Shown here: positions 21,849 to 32,646 of the stretch, piece after piece
Position numbering within the stretch: the first letter of the stretch is position 1
Layout: each line of letters starts with the position of its first letter
Origin: Rhynchopus euleeides
Taxonomy: Eukaryota; Euglenozoa; Diplonemea; Diplonemida; Diplonemidae
Assembly (NCBI GenBank): GCA_963210315.1
Contig: OY723272.1
Span: forward strand, 1,364,001-1,428,000
Length of the DNA: 64,000 bases
Direction: 5' to 3'
The notes under the pieces: model-generated
The model's input: only the letters and a program-made list of their open reading frames with translations
What the model was told of the DNA's origin: nothing
Databases searched by the model: none
Translations under genes and position numbers: made by a program

Positions 21849-23533
21849 ATGGGAAAACGGGTGTCCAGGGGTTCCCTTCCAACCCAAGAGCAACTAAAAG
21901 CCCCGTTGCATTGCAAAAAAGTCCCTATTATTTCTATTCCTGAGGTACTTCGGATGGCCAAGGGGCCAGTGCGTGAAAGGATCAGCACACTGCTGGACAT
22001 GACAGCCAACCCCCAGGCCATGGCGCGGGAGGTCTCAGAGCAGAGCTGGACCCCGGCAACTGTGAAACCCAAGAGCCAGGCCTTTTCTTCTCGTTTTTCG
22101 GTGCAGCTGGAAGAGGCAGGGCTGGTGCGGAGAGCCCCGGACTTTGATTTTGGCAAGAGAAACCCTGTTCTGGCTATTTCCCCTTTCGTTGTCTTCGAAG
22201 AAAAGCAGGGGTATGGCCCACACGGGGGCCGACTGAGGCCCATCATGTGGACCAAAGACGCGACGAGCACGGCCAAAAATCGTTCAAAATCGTTCAAGAC
22301 CACAACTCCCTCGCGGCAGCTTATGGATACCGCTGCCAAGTTGTTTTCCCCACCTCCCCAACAGTGTTGTCCAGGGTGGAATGCGAGTGCGCCTCCCAAA
22401 GAGACCTAGCGGCTTCCTTTTTTCAGATCCCCATTCCCGAAGAGTCTCAGAAATACTTCACATACCGTGATGACAAGGGGGAGGCATACTGCCTGACCCG
22501 TTTGCCAATGGGGGCGTCGTGGTCCCCAGAGTTGATGCACCTGATCATGTATGCACTTTCCCACTGCTATCTCTCAACCCCCCCCACGGCGGTATTCTCT
22601 CCCTCCCCATCCACATCCACTCCGGAACTGTGCGTTGACGTGTATGTCGACAACGTGCGGTACGCGGGCACCTGGGAGCGTGTTCGGGAGGCAACGGCGG
22701 CGTTTGACGTGGCAGCGAGACGCGCCGGCGCGACGATATCTGAGGCGAGCGACGGTGACACGGAGTACGTCTTCCTCGGGTTCGGCTTCCACTGCCGTCG
22801 AGAGGTGGGCGTTGGGCCCAAGGTGGCGAGGAAGCTGAGGGCGGCGCGGGCGGACCTGATGGCTCAGGGCGAGACGAAGCCGAGGGTTAGGCGGTGCGAC
22901 TTGGAATCCTTGGGTGGTCGTCTGGTGTGGGCCTCGCCCCTGGTGGTGCAGCCTCTGGGCAGGTTTATCGACGCCATCATCGCCCTGCGCCGCAACAGCA
23001 ACGCATTGAACCGTGGTGCACACCCGGACGAAGAAGTACAGCTCTCCGCGCAAACGACTGAGGCGGCGGTGCGTTGGATCGACGCTGCGCTCCAACCGAG
23101 GATGTACAAGGAGTTCACCGAGATGAGCCGAGGCCGGGGGGTAGAGATCTGGTCGGATGCTTCGGTGACGGGGTGCGGTGTTGTGGTGTCAGCAGGCGGC
23201 GCTCTTCGATCGTTTGGGCGACGCTGGACCTGGGAAGAGGCTGACGAACTGCCGGAGGAGCAGCGGTCGACGCGGATCGCGGTGCTTGAGGCACGTGCTG
23301 TGGTCTACGGCATGGAGGAGTGTGTCGGGGAGAACGCCTGGGGTGCCAACGTGAAGTGGTACCTTGACAACACCGCGGTGATCGGGGCGCTGCAGCGCGG
23401 GTATTCTCCGGCTCGGGCACTGAACAGAGAGGTGATGCGGATCCTGGGGCTGACGTCATCATATTTCACAGCGGTGCAATGGGCCTACATCAAATCACGG
23501 GATAACCCCGCAGACAAGCCGAGCCGGAGGTAG
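21849..23533 (+). pseudogene. R1 reverse transcriptase / RNase H, first copy (fossil)
   Basis: RT of YR-retrotransposon type is followed by RNase H, recognised from SPFVVFEEK, LPMGASWSPELM, CVDVYVDN, ESLGGRLVWA and the RNase H acidic positions in EIWSDASVTG, LEARAV and YLDNTAV. The region is broken once or so. The second copy carries the same domains at 33238-34881. Confidence 0.75.
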
Positions 23534-24559
23534 CGCAGGGGTAGCGAAGGGGTGTCGTTCGGCGCTGATCGCGCGGCTCTTCCGCTGCGTCCTGCGGCGA
23601 CCTGCGTCTTTGGTGACTTCAGCCGCGCGCTCAGCGTACCCCTGCGCTACGAACAGTAATGGTAACAGAAGATCGTGCTGCCCACTCCCCACTCCCCTCT
23701 CCACCACACTTGTAGGAAGGCTAAGTGCCAAGAGGGCAAGGCTTGCCCGGAATGTGTTGCTGCGTACACTTAGCCTCCCTCACACAGGAACCGATGGGGA
23801 ACTCTGGCCACAGTGGGCCTGCTCACTAGTCGGAGTTCCCAAGGTTCCTGCCCCCCTCTCCCCTCGGTTCCATGCCATCTCTCCCCTTCTCTATTCGGTC
23901 ACAGGAATGTTGGCTTGCAGTCCGTATAATTCTTGGGTTTTACACACAACTGGCCACAGTGGGCCTGCTCACTAGTCGGAGTTCCCAAGGTTCCTGCCCC
24001 CCTCTCCCCTCGGTTCCATGCCATCTCTCCCCTTCTCTATTCGGTCACAGGAATGTTGGCTTGCAGTCCGTATAATTCTTGGGTTTTACACACAACCCCC
24101 CACACCTCAGGTAACGACAAGCTCCAACTTACTTTCTCCCACGGACTGCGCAAAGCCTTTCTCTTTTTACACTTCAGAGAAGCAGTCCGTGGGAGAAGCT
24201 CTTAAAATGGAAGCGGTTACACAGATGCTCGACAGGCTCCACCAGCGCGGAGTGACCGAGATTGTGTACGAGGTCAGAGCATCCCCACAGGATGGCGACG
24301 AAATTGGGGGAGAGTACTCTCGCCACGCGGGGGTGCTGCGAAAAAATGAGGACAACACGTACACCATCCTCTACACCCTGCCGTTAGAGGAACTCGATGA
24401 AGTCGAGCCCACGGGGTTGCAAGAATGCACCATCCCCGTGGTGGGGTTTGACTACGCCAACCTCAGATCGGTGCATGAATACGCGAGGAAGCAGACCAAG
24501 GCACAACTCGACCTCATGAGAGAGTCGGTACTAGACCTCGCCAAGGCGGTCCGCGAAGG

Positions 24560-25289
24560 AATCATACCTTGGCCGGGCTATCGCAGACAGGGGGCACACA
24601 CACGTCGACTCGGCTATAGTTCTCCTGGTGGTGTGTGTGCGCAACGACAAGAAAGGCAAAGGCAATGGGTAGTGGGGGTGTTGATGGGAAGGGGGAAGGG
24701 GGACTTCCAGTTCAGCTTTTCCTCACTTGCAACGCGAAGGGGTTAAGAGATCCCGCGACAACCGCCAATTCAGGCTGTTGAGGCGAGGTCCGGGGGATGG
24801 AGGGTGGGACAATAAAAGAAAGCGGACAAGACGAAGAGTGTTGGCCGCGGGGAGATTACCCTGATGAAGGGGGTGTTGTGTGGTGTGGTGTTAAAGTTAT
24901 ATACAAGGTGTCCCGGGAAGGTGCATGGGCACAACATGGGGGGAGAGAGAGAGGGGAAAGGCAACAGGATTGGGGTTGAGGGGTGTCAGGGGTGATGAGG
25001 GGGATGGGGGTGTCTGCTGCCAGTGGCCTTGGGTCATATTCCCTCAGTAAACTGTGAGAATCATACCTTGGCCGGGCTATCGCAGACAGGGGGCACACAC
25101 ACGTCGACTCGGCTATAGTTCTCCTGGTGGTGTGTGTGCGCAACGACAAGAAAGGCAAAGGCAATGGGTAGTGGGGGTGTTGATGGGAAGGGGGAAGGGG
25201 GACTTCCAGTTCAGCTTTTCCTCACTTGCAACGCGAAGGGGTTAAGAGATCCCGCGACAACCGCCAATTCAGGCTGTTGAGGCGAGGTC
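24560..25289. repeat. R2 split repeats B2, A2, B1
   Basis: B units are 24560-24790 and 25059-25289, both beginning AATCATACCTTGG. The A unit between them is 24810-25058, matched by A1 at 32671-32919. Nineteen bases (24791-24809) separate B2 and A2. Confidence 0.9.
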
Positions 25290-25482
25290 TCCGCCTGCCC
25301 CACCGCGAGTGAAGAAGCGCCGCACCGCAAGTGAAACCTGGTCCCGGGTTTCGGGAGAAGAAATGCAAGAGGGGGGGATACGGGAAGGGAGATCTGCCGG
25401 ATTGGCAGAGGTGTGGACGTATCCAACGGAAAAAGACAAAACCTGGAGGGCTGTGAGGTATTCTACCGCCTCCAGGACGGAC
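25290..25482. other. R2 sequence between repeat B1 and element B
   Basis: This stretch belongs to R2 and continues its RNase H end and 3' flank on the - strand. No separate gene is seen. Confidence 0.5.
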
Positions 25483-26089
25483 TTGTTAATAGAGGAGGCA
25501 TAGCCTGCTGACCTGGCTGTCTAAAAAATTATTTTTTTTAAAATCGCATTGTCTTTTCGACCCTATACCAAAAGTGGTCCCAAATCGGTCCGGGACGACC
25601 GTCCACAACCGTCCACACTCTCTAAATGCTCGATGTTGCATTTTAAATTCAAAAATTCACATTTTCCAGCCAACTGGGCCAGTTTCCTTAGGAAAATGGC
25701 TCAAAATCGCAAACACTCCATTTCTACGGGCCACCACAGGCCAATAGAGTACCAAAATCGGTTTTTTCGCATTCTACGGCCTCAGGCAGACCGTCCACAC
25801 CCGAAAATCTCCCCCAGGTGGTCAATATTGGGGTGTTCTGGCACTTTTTCACCTGTGGACGGTTGTGGACGGCTGTGGATGGCTGTGGATGGTTGTGGAC
25901 GGCTGTGGACGGTCTGCCAAGAGGTTACTGGAGGTTGCTAGGCTGCGGGCGGACCGTCCACACCCAAAAAACACCCCCAGTTGGTCACGATGGGGACGGT
26001 ACATCTCTTTTTCGTCTGTAGACGGTTGTGGACGGTCTGCCAATAGGTTGCTCCAGGATGCGAGATTGTTCTCGGTAGGTCACCGACTG

Positions 26090-26715
26090 TAACCGATTGT
26101 TCTCGGCATGTAACCGATTGTAACCGATTGTCCTCGTCATGTAACCGATTGTAACCGATCGTTCTTGGCATGTAACCGATTGTCACCGATTGTCCTCGTC
26201 ATGTAACCGATTGTAACCGATTGTTCTTGGCATGTAACCGATTGTCACCGATTGTCCTCGTCATGTAACCGATTGTAACCGATCGTTCTTGGCCTGTAAC
26301 CGATTGTAACCGATTGTTCTTGGCATGTAACCGATTGTCACCGATTGTCCTCGTCATGTAACCGATTGTAACCGATCGTTCTTGGCATGTAACCGATTGT
26401 AACTGATTGTTCTCGGCATGTAACCGATTGTAACCGATTGTTCTTGGCCTGTAACCGATTGTAACCGATTGTTCTCGGCATGTAACCGATTGTAACCGAT
26501 CGTTCTTGGCATGTAACCGATTGTAACCGATTGTTCTCGGCATGTAACCGATTGTAACCGATTGTTCTCGTCATGTAACCGATTGTAACCGATCGTTCTT
26601 GGCATGTAACCGATTGTAACTGATTGTTCTTGGCATGTAACCGATTGTAACCGATTGCCCTCGTCATGTAACCGATTGTAACCGATTGTTCTTGGCATGT
26701 AACCGATTGTAACCG
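26090..26715. repeat. 31-bp array in element B
   Basis: These are the same TAACCGATTG units as at 1-1138, with several units carrying TCACCG in place of TAACCG, as also seen in D. Two stretches of words between 25599 and 26050 (ACCGTCCAC, GTGGACGGT) precede it. Confidence 0.95.
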
Positions 26716-26886
26716 AAACAGAACGGTGTCTCCCCTTGCCCCCTCCACTCTCGGTCACTCTGCGTGCCTCCCAGATGTTGTGTGCGGACCCCTCAGCAGA
26801 CTGCTTAACTTTAACTTTGCTGCACCTACGTTGCTCACACAGCACTAACCCACTGCAGGCACTGGCACGTTCCACAGCTTCTGATA

Positions 26887-28275
26887 ATGTCCGGCTTGGT
26901 TACCTTCGCGGAAGCGTGCAAGCTGCAGGGTATCCCAGACGAGACTACGGGGAAGGTCGCGGGTGCGCTTCTCCGCAACGCAGGATGGCCGAAACCCGTA
27001 ACGAGCCGGACCTCAAACGGCGTGCAGAAGATGTATTGCTTGGCAGATATCCGTGTGGAAATAGGTTCCGGTGGCCAGGAAATAGGTTCCGGTGGCCAGG
27101 AAATAGGTTCCGGTGACCAGGAAATAGGTTCCGGTGGCCAGGAAATAGGTTCCGGTAGTCAGGAAATAGGTTCCGGTGGCCAGGAAATAGGTTCCGGTGA
27201 CCAGGAAATAGGTTCCGGTGGCCAGGAAATAGGTTCCGGTAGTCAGGAAATAGGTTCCGGTGGCCAAGAAATAGGTTCCGGTGACCAGGAAATAGGTTCC
27301 GGTAGTCAGGAAATAGGTTCCGGTGGCCAGGAAATAGGTTCCGGTAGTCAGGAAATAGGTTCCGGTGGCCAGGAAATAGGTTCCGGTGGCCAGGAAATAG
27401 GTTCCGGTGGCCAGGAAATAGGTTCCGGTGACCAGGAAATAGGTTCCGGTAGTCAGGAAATAGGTTCCGGTGGCCAGGAAATAGGTTCCGGTGACCAGGA
27501 AATAGGTTCCGGTGGCCAGGAAATAGGTTCCGGTAGTCAGGAAATAGGTTCCGGTGACCAGGAAATAGGTTCCGGTGGCCAGGAAATAGGTTCCGGTGAC
27601 CAGGAAATAGGTTCCGGTGACCAGGAAATAGGTTCCGGTGGCCAGGAAATAGGTTCTGGTGACCAGGAAATAGGTTCCGGTGACCAGGAAATAGGTTCCG
27701 GTGGCCAGGAAATAGGTTCCGGTAGTCAGGAAATAGGTTTCGGTGACCAGGAAATAGGTTCCGGTGACCAGGAAATAGGTTCCGGTGGCCAGGAAATAGG
27801 TTCCGGTGACCAGGAAATAGGTTCCGGTGACCAGGAAATAGGTTCCGGTGGCCAGGAAATAGGTTCCGGTGACCAGGAAATAGGTTCCGGTGGCCAGGAA
27901 ATAGGTTCCGGCGGACCGGAAATAGGTTCCGGTGACCAGGAAATAGGTTCCGGTAGTCAGGAAATAGGTTCCCGTGACCAGGAAATAGGTTCCGGTGGCC
28001 AGAAAATAGGTTCCGGTGGCCGGGAAATAGGTTCCGGTGGACAGGGAATAGGTTCCGGTAGCCAGAGAATAGGTTCCGGTGGACCGGAATTAGGCTCCGG
28101 TGGCCAGGAAATAGGTTCCAGTAGCCAGAAAATAGGTTCCGGTAGTCAGATAATAGGTCCCGGTAGCCAGGAAATAGGTTTGGTAACTCGTCGGAGGCGG
28201 GTCCTACAATGGCGGGCGCGGGCGGCGGAGCCGCCCGCGCCCCCCCTGTGCCCCCCTGTGCCCCCCCGCGCCTGA
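26887..28275 (+). CDS. Transposase N-terminal domain fused in frame to EIGSGGQ repeats
   Basis: The first 56 residues, MSGLVTFAEACKLQ to CLADIR, are those of the transposase-OTU gene, with the same leader and ATG. At 27054 the frame passes into a 21-bp array and stays open for about 54 units of EIGSGGQ, EIGSGDQ or EIGSGSQ, then a short Arg/Pro-rich tail, 462 residues in all. If made, it would be a DNA-binding-like domain on a long Gly/Ser/Gln polymer and could compete with the full transposase. It may equally be untranslated. Leader identity to the full gene means any promoter there is shared. Confidence 0.45.
   Translation: MSGLVTFAEACKLQGIPDETTGKVAGALLRNAGWPKPVTSRTSNGVQKMYCLADIRVEIGSGGQEIGSGGQEIGSGDQEIGSGGQEIGSGSQEIGSGGQEIGSGDQEIGSGGQEIGSGSQEIGSGGQEIGSGDQEIGSGSQEIGSGGQEIGSGSQEIGSGGQEIGSGGQEIGSGGQEIGSGDQEIGSGSQEIGSGGQEIGSGDQEIGSGGQEIGSGSQEIGSGDQEIGSGGQEIGSGDQEIGSGDQEIGSGGQEIGSGDQEIGSGDQEIGSGGQEIGSGSQEIGFGDQEIGSGDQEIGSGGQEIGSGDQEIGSGDQEIGSGGQEIGSGDQEIGSGGQEIGSGGPEIGSGDQEIGSGSQEIGSRDQEIGSGGQKIGSGGREIGSGGQGIGSGSQRIGSGGPELGSGGQEIGSSSQKIGSGSQIIGPGSQEIGLVTRRRRVLQWRARAAEPPAPPLCPPVPPRA
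27054..28190. repeat. 21-bp array, core GAAATAGGTTCCGGT
   Basis: About 54 units share a 15-base core and a six-base slot with GGCCAG, GACCAG or AGTCAG. Units decay toward the right end (28000-28190). Because 21 is a multiple of three, both strands stay open in several frames. Confidence 0.95.
28214..28242. repeat. GC hairpin, 13-bp arms, loop GGA
   Basis: The arms are identical to those at 10751-10779 in element E. CTGTGCCCCC decamers follow at once (28243-28270), the same hairpin-plus-decamer layout as in E read on its own strand. Confidence 0.85.
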
Positions 28276-28297
28276 CCCATGACCCCCCTCGCGACCT

Positions 28298-28697
28298 ACT
28301 GGTGTCGAGTGGCTTCATTGTACCCCACGCGACAGACCTTCCTCCCCGACCCCCGAGTGGGGCAAGGGGCGCGTGTCCCAGTGGAGCACCGTTTTTCCTC
28401 CACACAAGTCTCTTTCTGCTTGCTTTGACTGGGGTGAGAACGTTTCGCCTCTTCTGTTTCGCAGGTGTGTGTCGCTTCCCTTCAATGCGGTCACTAGCGC
28501 CCTCCCTTCAACCAACTTCCCAAGCCTTTCATTGCCCGTTTTTGTGATGGTGTGTCGGAGACCCTCCTATTTTGACGTTCTACCCCTTGTGTGCCCAGTT
28601 TGGGACCCCATCTGGGGTGAAGGGGAGGTTGTCAAGTGCCCACGTGGACCCACAGACCCCGGAAATCACCGAAAAATGACATTCTCGATGTGCGGTG
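28298..28697 (+). repeat. B right-hand segment, inverted copy at 37021-37420
   Basis: This 400-base non-coding text, from ACTGGTGTCGAGTGG to ATGTGCGGTG, is repeated in inverse orientation at 37021-37420 with few differences. It is not present in copies A and C. Confidence 0.8.
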
Positions 28698-28797
28698 GGT
28701 CTGGTTTCTCGTTTTTTTCGTGAGATTTTGACCGAAATAATTTCGGAGACAAAAGTTTGTTAGGGATTTCTGTTTGCTATGCCTCCTCTATTGTTAA

Positions 28798-30286
28798 TAA
28801 GATGGCAGGCGGCACACAGCCGCTTGCGCACAACAGCTGCCACGGTCGTATTGTCGACCCAGATCTCTACAGCCCCCCCGCACACAGACCGGGGAAGGGC
28901 TCGCACTGTTTTGTTGAGGGCCATCGCCTCGAGAATGTTAATGTGCAGCTGGGACTCGGCTGCGGTCCACGAGTCACCAATGACCTGCATTTCTTGTGTA
29001 AAGGAATCTATTAAGACGCCACCCCAGCCCTTGAGGGAGGCGTCAACAAAGCAAGTAAAAGACGGGGGTGTGGACTGAATAACTCTTCTGTGGGGGGGAA
29101 CACGCGCAACCCCCACACACACACACCACTGCCGCAACTCCCGGCAGACCGATGGGGGGATCCGCACAGGGTCAGGCGGCCGAAGGACCGCCCGGTTCAA
29201 AAAATTAGTCACCCGGCGGAGGAACTTGATCCCAAACCAGAACCTCCCCGGGGACACTCCCGAAATGGCGCTGGCGTGGAGCAACCTTCCACCCAGCGAC
29301 TCCAGCTCACCAGCCGTCACCCTCTGCCAGTCCACGCTGTCCAGCTTCGCCATCAGCCTGTCCGACGGAGACACGGTCTGGGCAGCATGGTCGAATGCCA
29401 CCCCGAGAAACTCGTAGACCGTCGCCGTGTCCACCGAGTCAGACGGCTTCCATGTCGCAGCGCACGCCGCAGCCACCTTGTCCATCTGCCGCGTCGCCAT
29501 TTCGACACTGGTGCGGGGGCCGGTCAGACGCACGTTGTCGATCCAGACGTCGACCCCCACCTCAGGCGCAGTGCAGAACTCCTGGCGGACGTAGTCCCGG
29601 TGCCCACCCACAACAGCAGCCAAAGTGTGCATCAGCTCGGGCGCACAACAGTGGCCCATGGGCAACCTCAGCAGCTCATACCAGTCCCCCGACTCGTCAG
29701 CGAAGCGGAAGAACCTCCGTGCAGGCGCAGGGATAGGGATCTGATAAAACCCGCACTTGAAATCCCGCGCCGACCCACACTCCGCAAACACCGCGTCGAG
29801 GTACCCCGAGATGTGCCCCAGGGGGACGTGTGCCGTGTAGGACTCCTCCAGATCGTCGTTTGCCTGCTTGGTCCAGAGGATGAACCTCTGCCGCAACCCC
29901 GACGGCTTCTCCTCCATCACAGTGAAGGGCACGCACAGGGAGGGGCCCGGGCCCGACGCAGGCCCAGCCACTCCGTTCTCCACCAGCAGCTCCGCATGCT
30001 TCTGTTGTAGATGCGAGGGGCGGGAGCGCCCCTCAGAGGGAGAAGGAGTAAAAGTGCCCGGCGGGGGCGCATCAGGGAACGTCAGCCGCCACACCTCGTC
30101 GAACCTGCGCCTCACAGTGGCGGTCATCCTCGCCCGCAGCGCCTCGACGTCCATCTCCGCCACAGAAGACACATGCAGGGGCGCACGGCGCTCCTCCTCC
30201 GTCGCCGGCAGCCTCGACTGGTGCGCACGCCGCGTCATCGAGTGCAGCCCCCGCTGCTTGCGGCAAAAGGACTCAGGGTCGGCCAT
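28798..30286 (-). CDS. R2 reverse transcriptase / RNase H (fossil element)
   Basis: From ATG at 30286 (MADPESFCRK) the frame shows FTVMEEKPSGLRQRF, DFKCGFYQIPIP, LPMGHCCAPELM and VGVDVWIDN of RT, then RNase H with TCFVDASLKGWG, ILEAMAL and IWVDNTTV. TAG element B adjoins at 28797, where its target duplication begins. Confidence 0.75.
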
Positions 30287-31272
30287 CACAGATGCCGTGT
30301 CACCTCCTGCGTCCGCAGCGCCCTCGCCATCTCCGTGGGGCACCCCCCGTAGCGGATGGTGGTGCTGGAGAGGCCGCTCTCGCCGTGGTGCTTCGCGAGG
30401 CGGCCCACCAGCATCTCCGACAGATCCGCTCCCGACCCGATGAGCCCGAAGAGGAAGGTGAGTGCCCCGCGCTTCACGCTGTGGCCCGAGTAGTCCTCCA
30501 TCTCCGGTGTAGCCCGCCACATCGCCGTCACATCTGCCGTCGAAACCGCCGTCAGCCGCTCGAAGGGGCGCAGGCGCGTCACCAGCTCCGCGATGAGGGG
30601 GGTCAGGTCCCCGCATATCACCGTCCACTTGGAGGGGGTGAACGGGTTGGCCCGGCGGCCCTTCGGGGAGGTGTGCCAGTCTATTATCACCTCCCCGGGC
30701 TGCACTGCGATGTACTGCTCCGAGGAGAGGGAGCACACCTCCCCCCACCGGCTGGCGGTCTTCCACGCCGTCAGCGCCGCCAGCTGGAGGTGCGGCTGCT
30801 GCTGCAACGCCCACGCCACGAGCAGCCCCTTCGGCATCGGCGTCGCCTGCCGCTGCGGAATGGCCCCGCCGGCCGCCCGCAGCGCGCTTGCCAGGCTGAG
30901 GAGGGGCTGCTGGCCGAAGCCGAGGTGCCGCATTGTCCCGGAGAGCGCCTTTGCGTAGGCCAGCATCCCCTGAGGCGACACCCCTGTCGCCAGCACGAAC
31001 AGCATGGCGGTGTCGGCGTCGACCTCGAGGCCGTGCTCGTTGGCCCATCGCACCAGCCTTGCCCACAGGAGCTGCCTCTGCGACGAAGTGCTTCTTGCCC
31101 ACATCCCCGCCACCACGGCCTGCAGGCGCTCCACGGCCTCCCCGGGGGCGACCTCCACCTCTCCCGTGCGACGCGCCGCCACGCCCCCGACCCGAGCGGC
31201 CACGTGCCGCATCATCGCCCTCCCGAAGAGCGATGGTCTCCCGCTGGCGGCGCCGGATGCGCCTGAGGGCAT
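30286..31272 (-). CDS. R2 tyrosine recombinase (fossil element)
   Basis: This 328-residue frame has YR signatures: Arg in TASRWGEVCSL, GHSVKRGAL (H-x-x-R), AKHHGE, and Tyr in TTIRYGG. Its stop overlaps the next frame's ATG as TGATG, an arrangement suited to stop-start coupling. It is distinct from the R1 recombinase, so R1 and R2 are separate families. Confidence 0.8.
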   Translation of the reverse strand: MPSGASGAASGRPSLFGRAMMRHVAARVGGVAARRTGEVEVAPGEAVERLQAVVAGMWARSTSSQRQLLWARLVRWANEHGLEVDADTAMLFVLATGVSPQGMLAYAKALSGTMRHLGFGQQPLLSLASALRAAGGAIPQRQATPMPKGLLVAWALQQQPHLQLAALTAWKTASRWGEVCSLSSEQYIAVQPGEVIIDWHTSPKGRRANPFTPSKWTVICGDLTPLIAELVTRLRPFERLTAVSTADVTAMWRATPEMEDYSGHSVKRGALTFLFGLIGSGADLSEMLVGRLAKHHGESGLSSTTIRYGGCPTEMARALRTQEVTRHL

Positions 31273-31485
31273 TGCGGGCCCTGGCTGAGCGGGGTGGGGT
31301 CGAAGGGAAGTGGCGGGTGGAGGAGAAGTTGCTGAGGTGTTGTTGTTGTTGATGTTGTTGGTTGTTTTGTTGGTGACGTTGTTGATGATGCTGTGGGCGG
31401 GTGCAGGGGGGTGTGTTGGGCGGCGAGGGGCGGGGTGATGTAGAAGCGTGAGGGGGGGGTGGGTCTGAAGCCGGAAGGTGGGCAG

Positions 31486-32646
31486 TCACGCGCGCCCGCC
31501 CCCGGCCCTGCCGTTTCCCGGCGCCCTCGCCGGTGCCTTCGCCGCGATGCGCTGCTGGGGGGCCCGAGCAGCGGCGCGGGGGCGCGTGTGTTGTTGTTGT
31601 GTGTGGGGGGCGGCGGCCCCCGGCCCCACAGCCGCAGCCGCCCGCATCACCGGGTGGGAAGTGGGGTCCTCCTTCGCAAGGTGCCGCTCGATGGCGGCGC
31701 GCGGCACCCTGTCGCGCACGAACGCGACCTGCAGCAGCACCTGTCGCAGCAGGTGATTCCCCAGCTCCCGCTGGGGAGTGCGCCCCCAGCCAGACACGTA
31801 CGCCGTGGCAAGAATCCACAGGCGCAACGCTGCGAACGCCTCATCCAGGATGCGGCCTCCAGGGAGGTGCGACGACCCCGACACCCAGCGGGTCTCCAGC
31901 TGTAGCACCAGATACGGTGCGTCGGACTCGATCAGCGAATCCCACTCCAGGACGTCGGCTGCGTCCGCGGGGTGTCGCTCCGACCCGGGGTACGGCATCC
32001 CGGCAGACATGGCCATGGGGGACGGCGGTGCTGGCGGAGACGGTGGCGGGTGAGCCCACTGCTGCTGCTGACGTTGCACATGGTCCTGGTGCTGCCGCAG
32101 GCGAGCATCCAGCTCCAGCCGGAAGGACCTCGTCTGCTCCTCCGCACGCTCGCGGAACTCCTGCGCCTGCTGCTCCAGCGAGCGTTGCATCGCTTCCTGC
32201 GACGCCGTCACCGCGCGGGTGGCGCACTCCGTCTGGTGGACAGACATCTCCACCAGACGGGAGTACTGCCACCCGTCCGCCGGCATCCTGTACAGGACGT
32301 CGGGCCCGCGGTGCTGCTCCGTGTCGGATACGTAATTGTACGCCTCGGACAAGCGCACTTCGTACCCCGCAGCGTTCCCCTCCTCGTCATGCGCCTGCGA
32401 CAGGCGACCAGCGAACCGCCGAAACGGCTGGCTCCCGTCGACGGGTGCACAAGAGTACACCACGCAGGCGTCGACGAGAGCCGCCGCCTGGTCCCCGAGC
32501 ATGCGGGCGGTCATGATCTCAGGGGCGGGAAGCCCCTGTCCTGCCGTCGCAGCCGGCGACGTCGCCCGCACCCTCGCCGTACCGACCGCTGATGGGGTGT
32601 ACCCGTCGAGGTTGATGCAGTCCGGCGAGGGAGGTGGGAGAGACAT
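31486..32646 (-). CDS. R2 gag-like frame (fossil element)
   Basis: From ATG at 32646 (MSLPPPSPDC) the product is Ala/Gln/Arg-rich with a probable coiled coil of Glu/Arg/Gln around SLEQQAQEFRERAEEQ and a Pro-rich QQQQWAHPPPSPPAPP linker. It is first in the element and precedes YR, which suits a gag-like role. No sequence family is recognised. Confidence 0.5.
   Translation of the reverse strand: MSLPPPSPDCINLDGYTPSAVGTARVRATSPAATAGQGLPAPEIMTARMLGDQAAALVDACVVYSCAPVDGSQPFRRFAGRLSQAHDEEGNAAGYEVRLSEAYNYVSDTEQHRGPDVLYRMPADGWQYSRLVEMSVHQTECATRAVTASQEAMQRSLEQQAQEFRERAEEQTRSFRLELDARLRQHQDHVQRQQQQWAHPPPSPPAPPSPMAMSAGMPYPGSERHPADAADVLEWDSLIESDAPYLVLQLETRWVSGSSHLPGGRILDEAFAALRLWILATAYVSGWGRTPQRELGNHLLRQVLLQVAFVRDRVPRAAIERHLAKEDPTSHPVMRAAAAVGPGAAAPHTQQQHTRPRAAARAPQQRIAAKAPARAPGNGRAGGGRA

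Larger units (their letters stand above)
25483..28797 (+). mobile_element. TAG element B, complete, with TTGTTAA target duplication
   Basis: B is 25490-28790 (3301 bp), bounded by TAGAGGAGGCATAGC and GCTATGCCTCCTCTA. TTGTTAA stands immediately before (25483-25489) and after (28791-28797). In order it holds CCGTCCAC words in both orientations, the 31-bp array, the gene leader and first 56 or so codons as in copies A and C, a 21-bp array replacing the rest of the gene, a GC hairpin, unrelated right-hand text and a right end close to that of A. It is a non-autonomous derivative inserted in R2, and fixes the true left end of the family. Confidence 0.92.
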
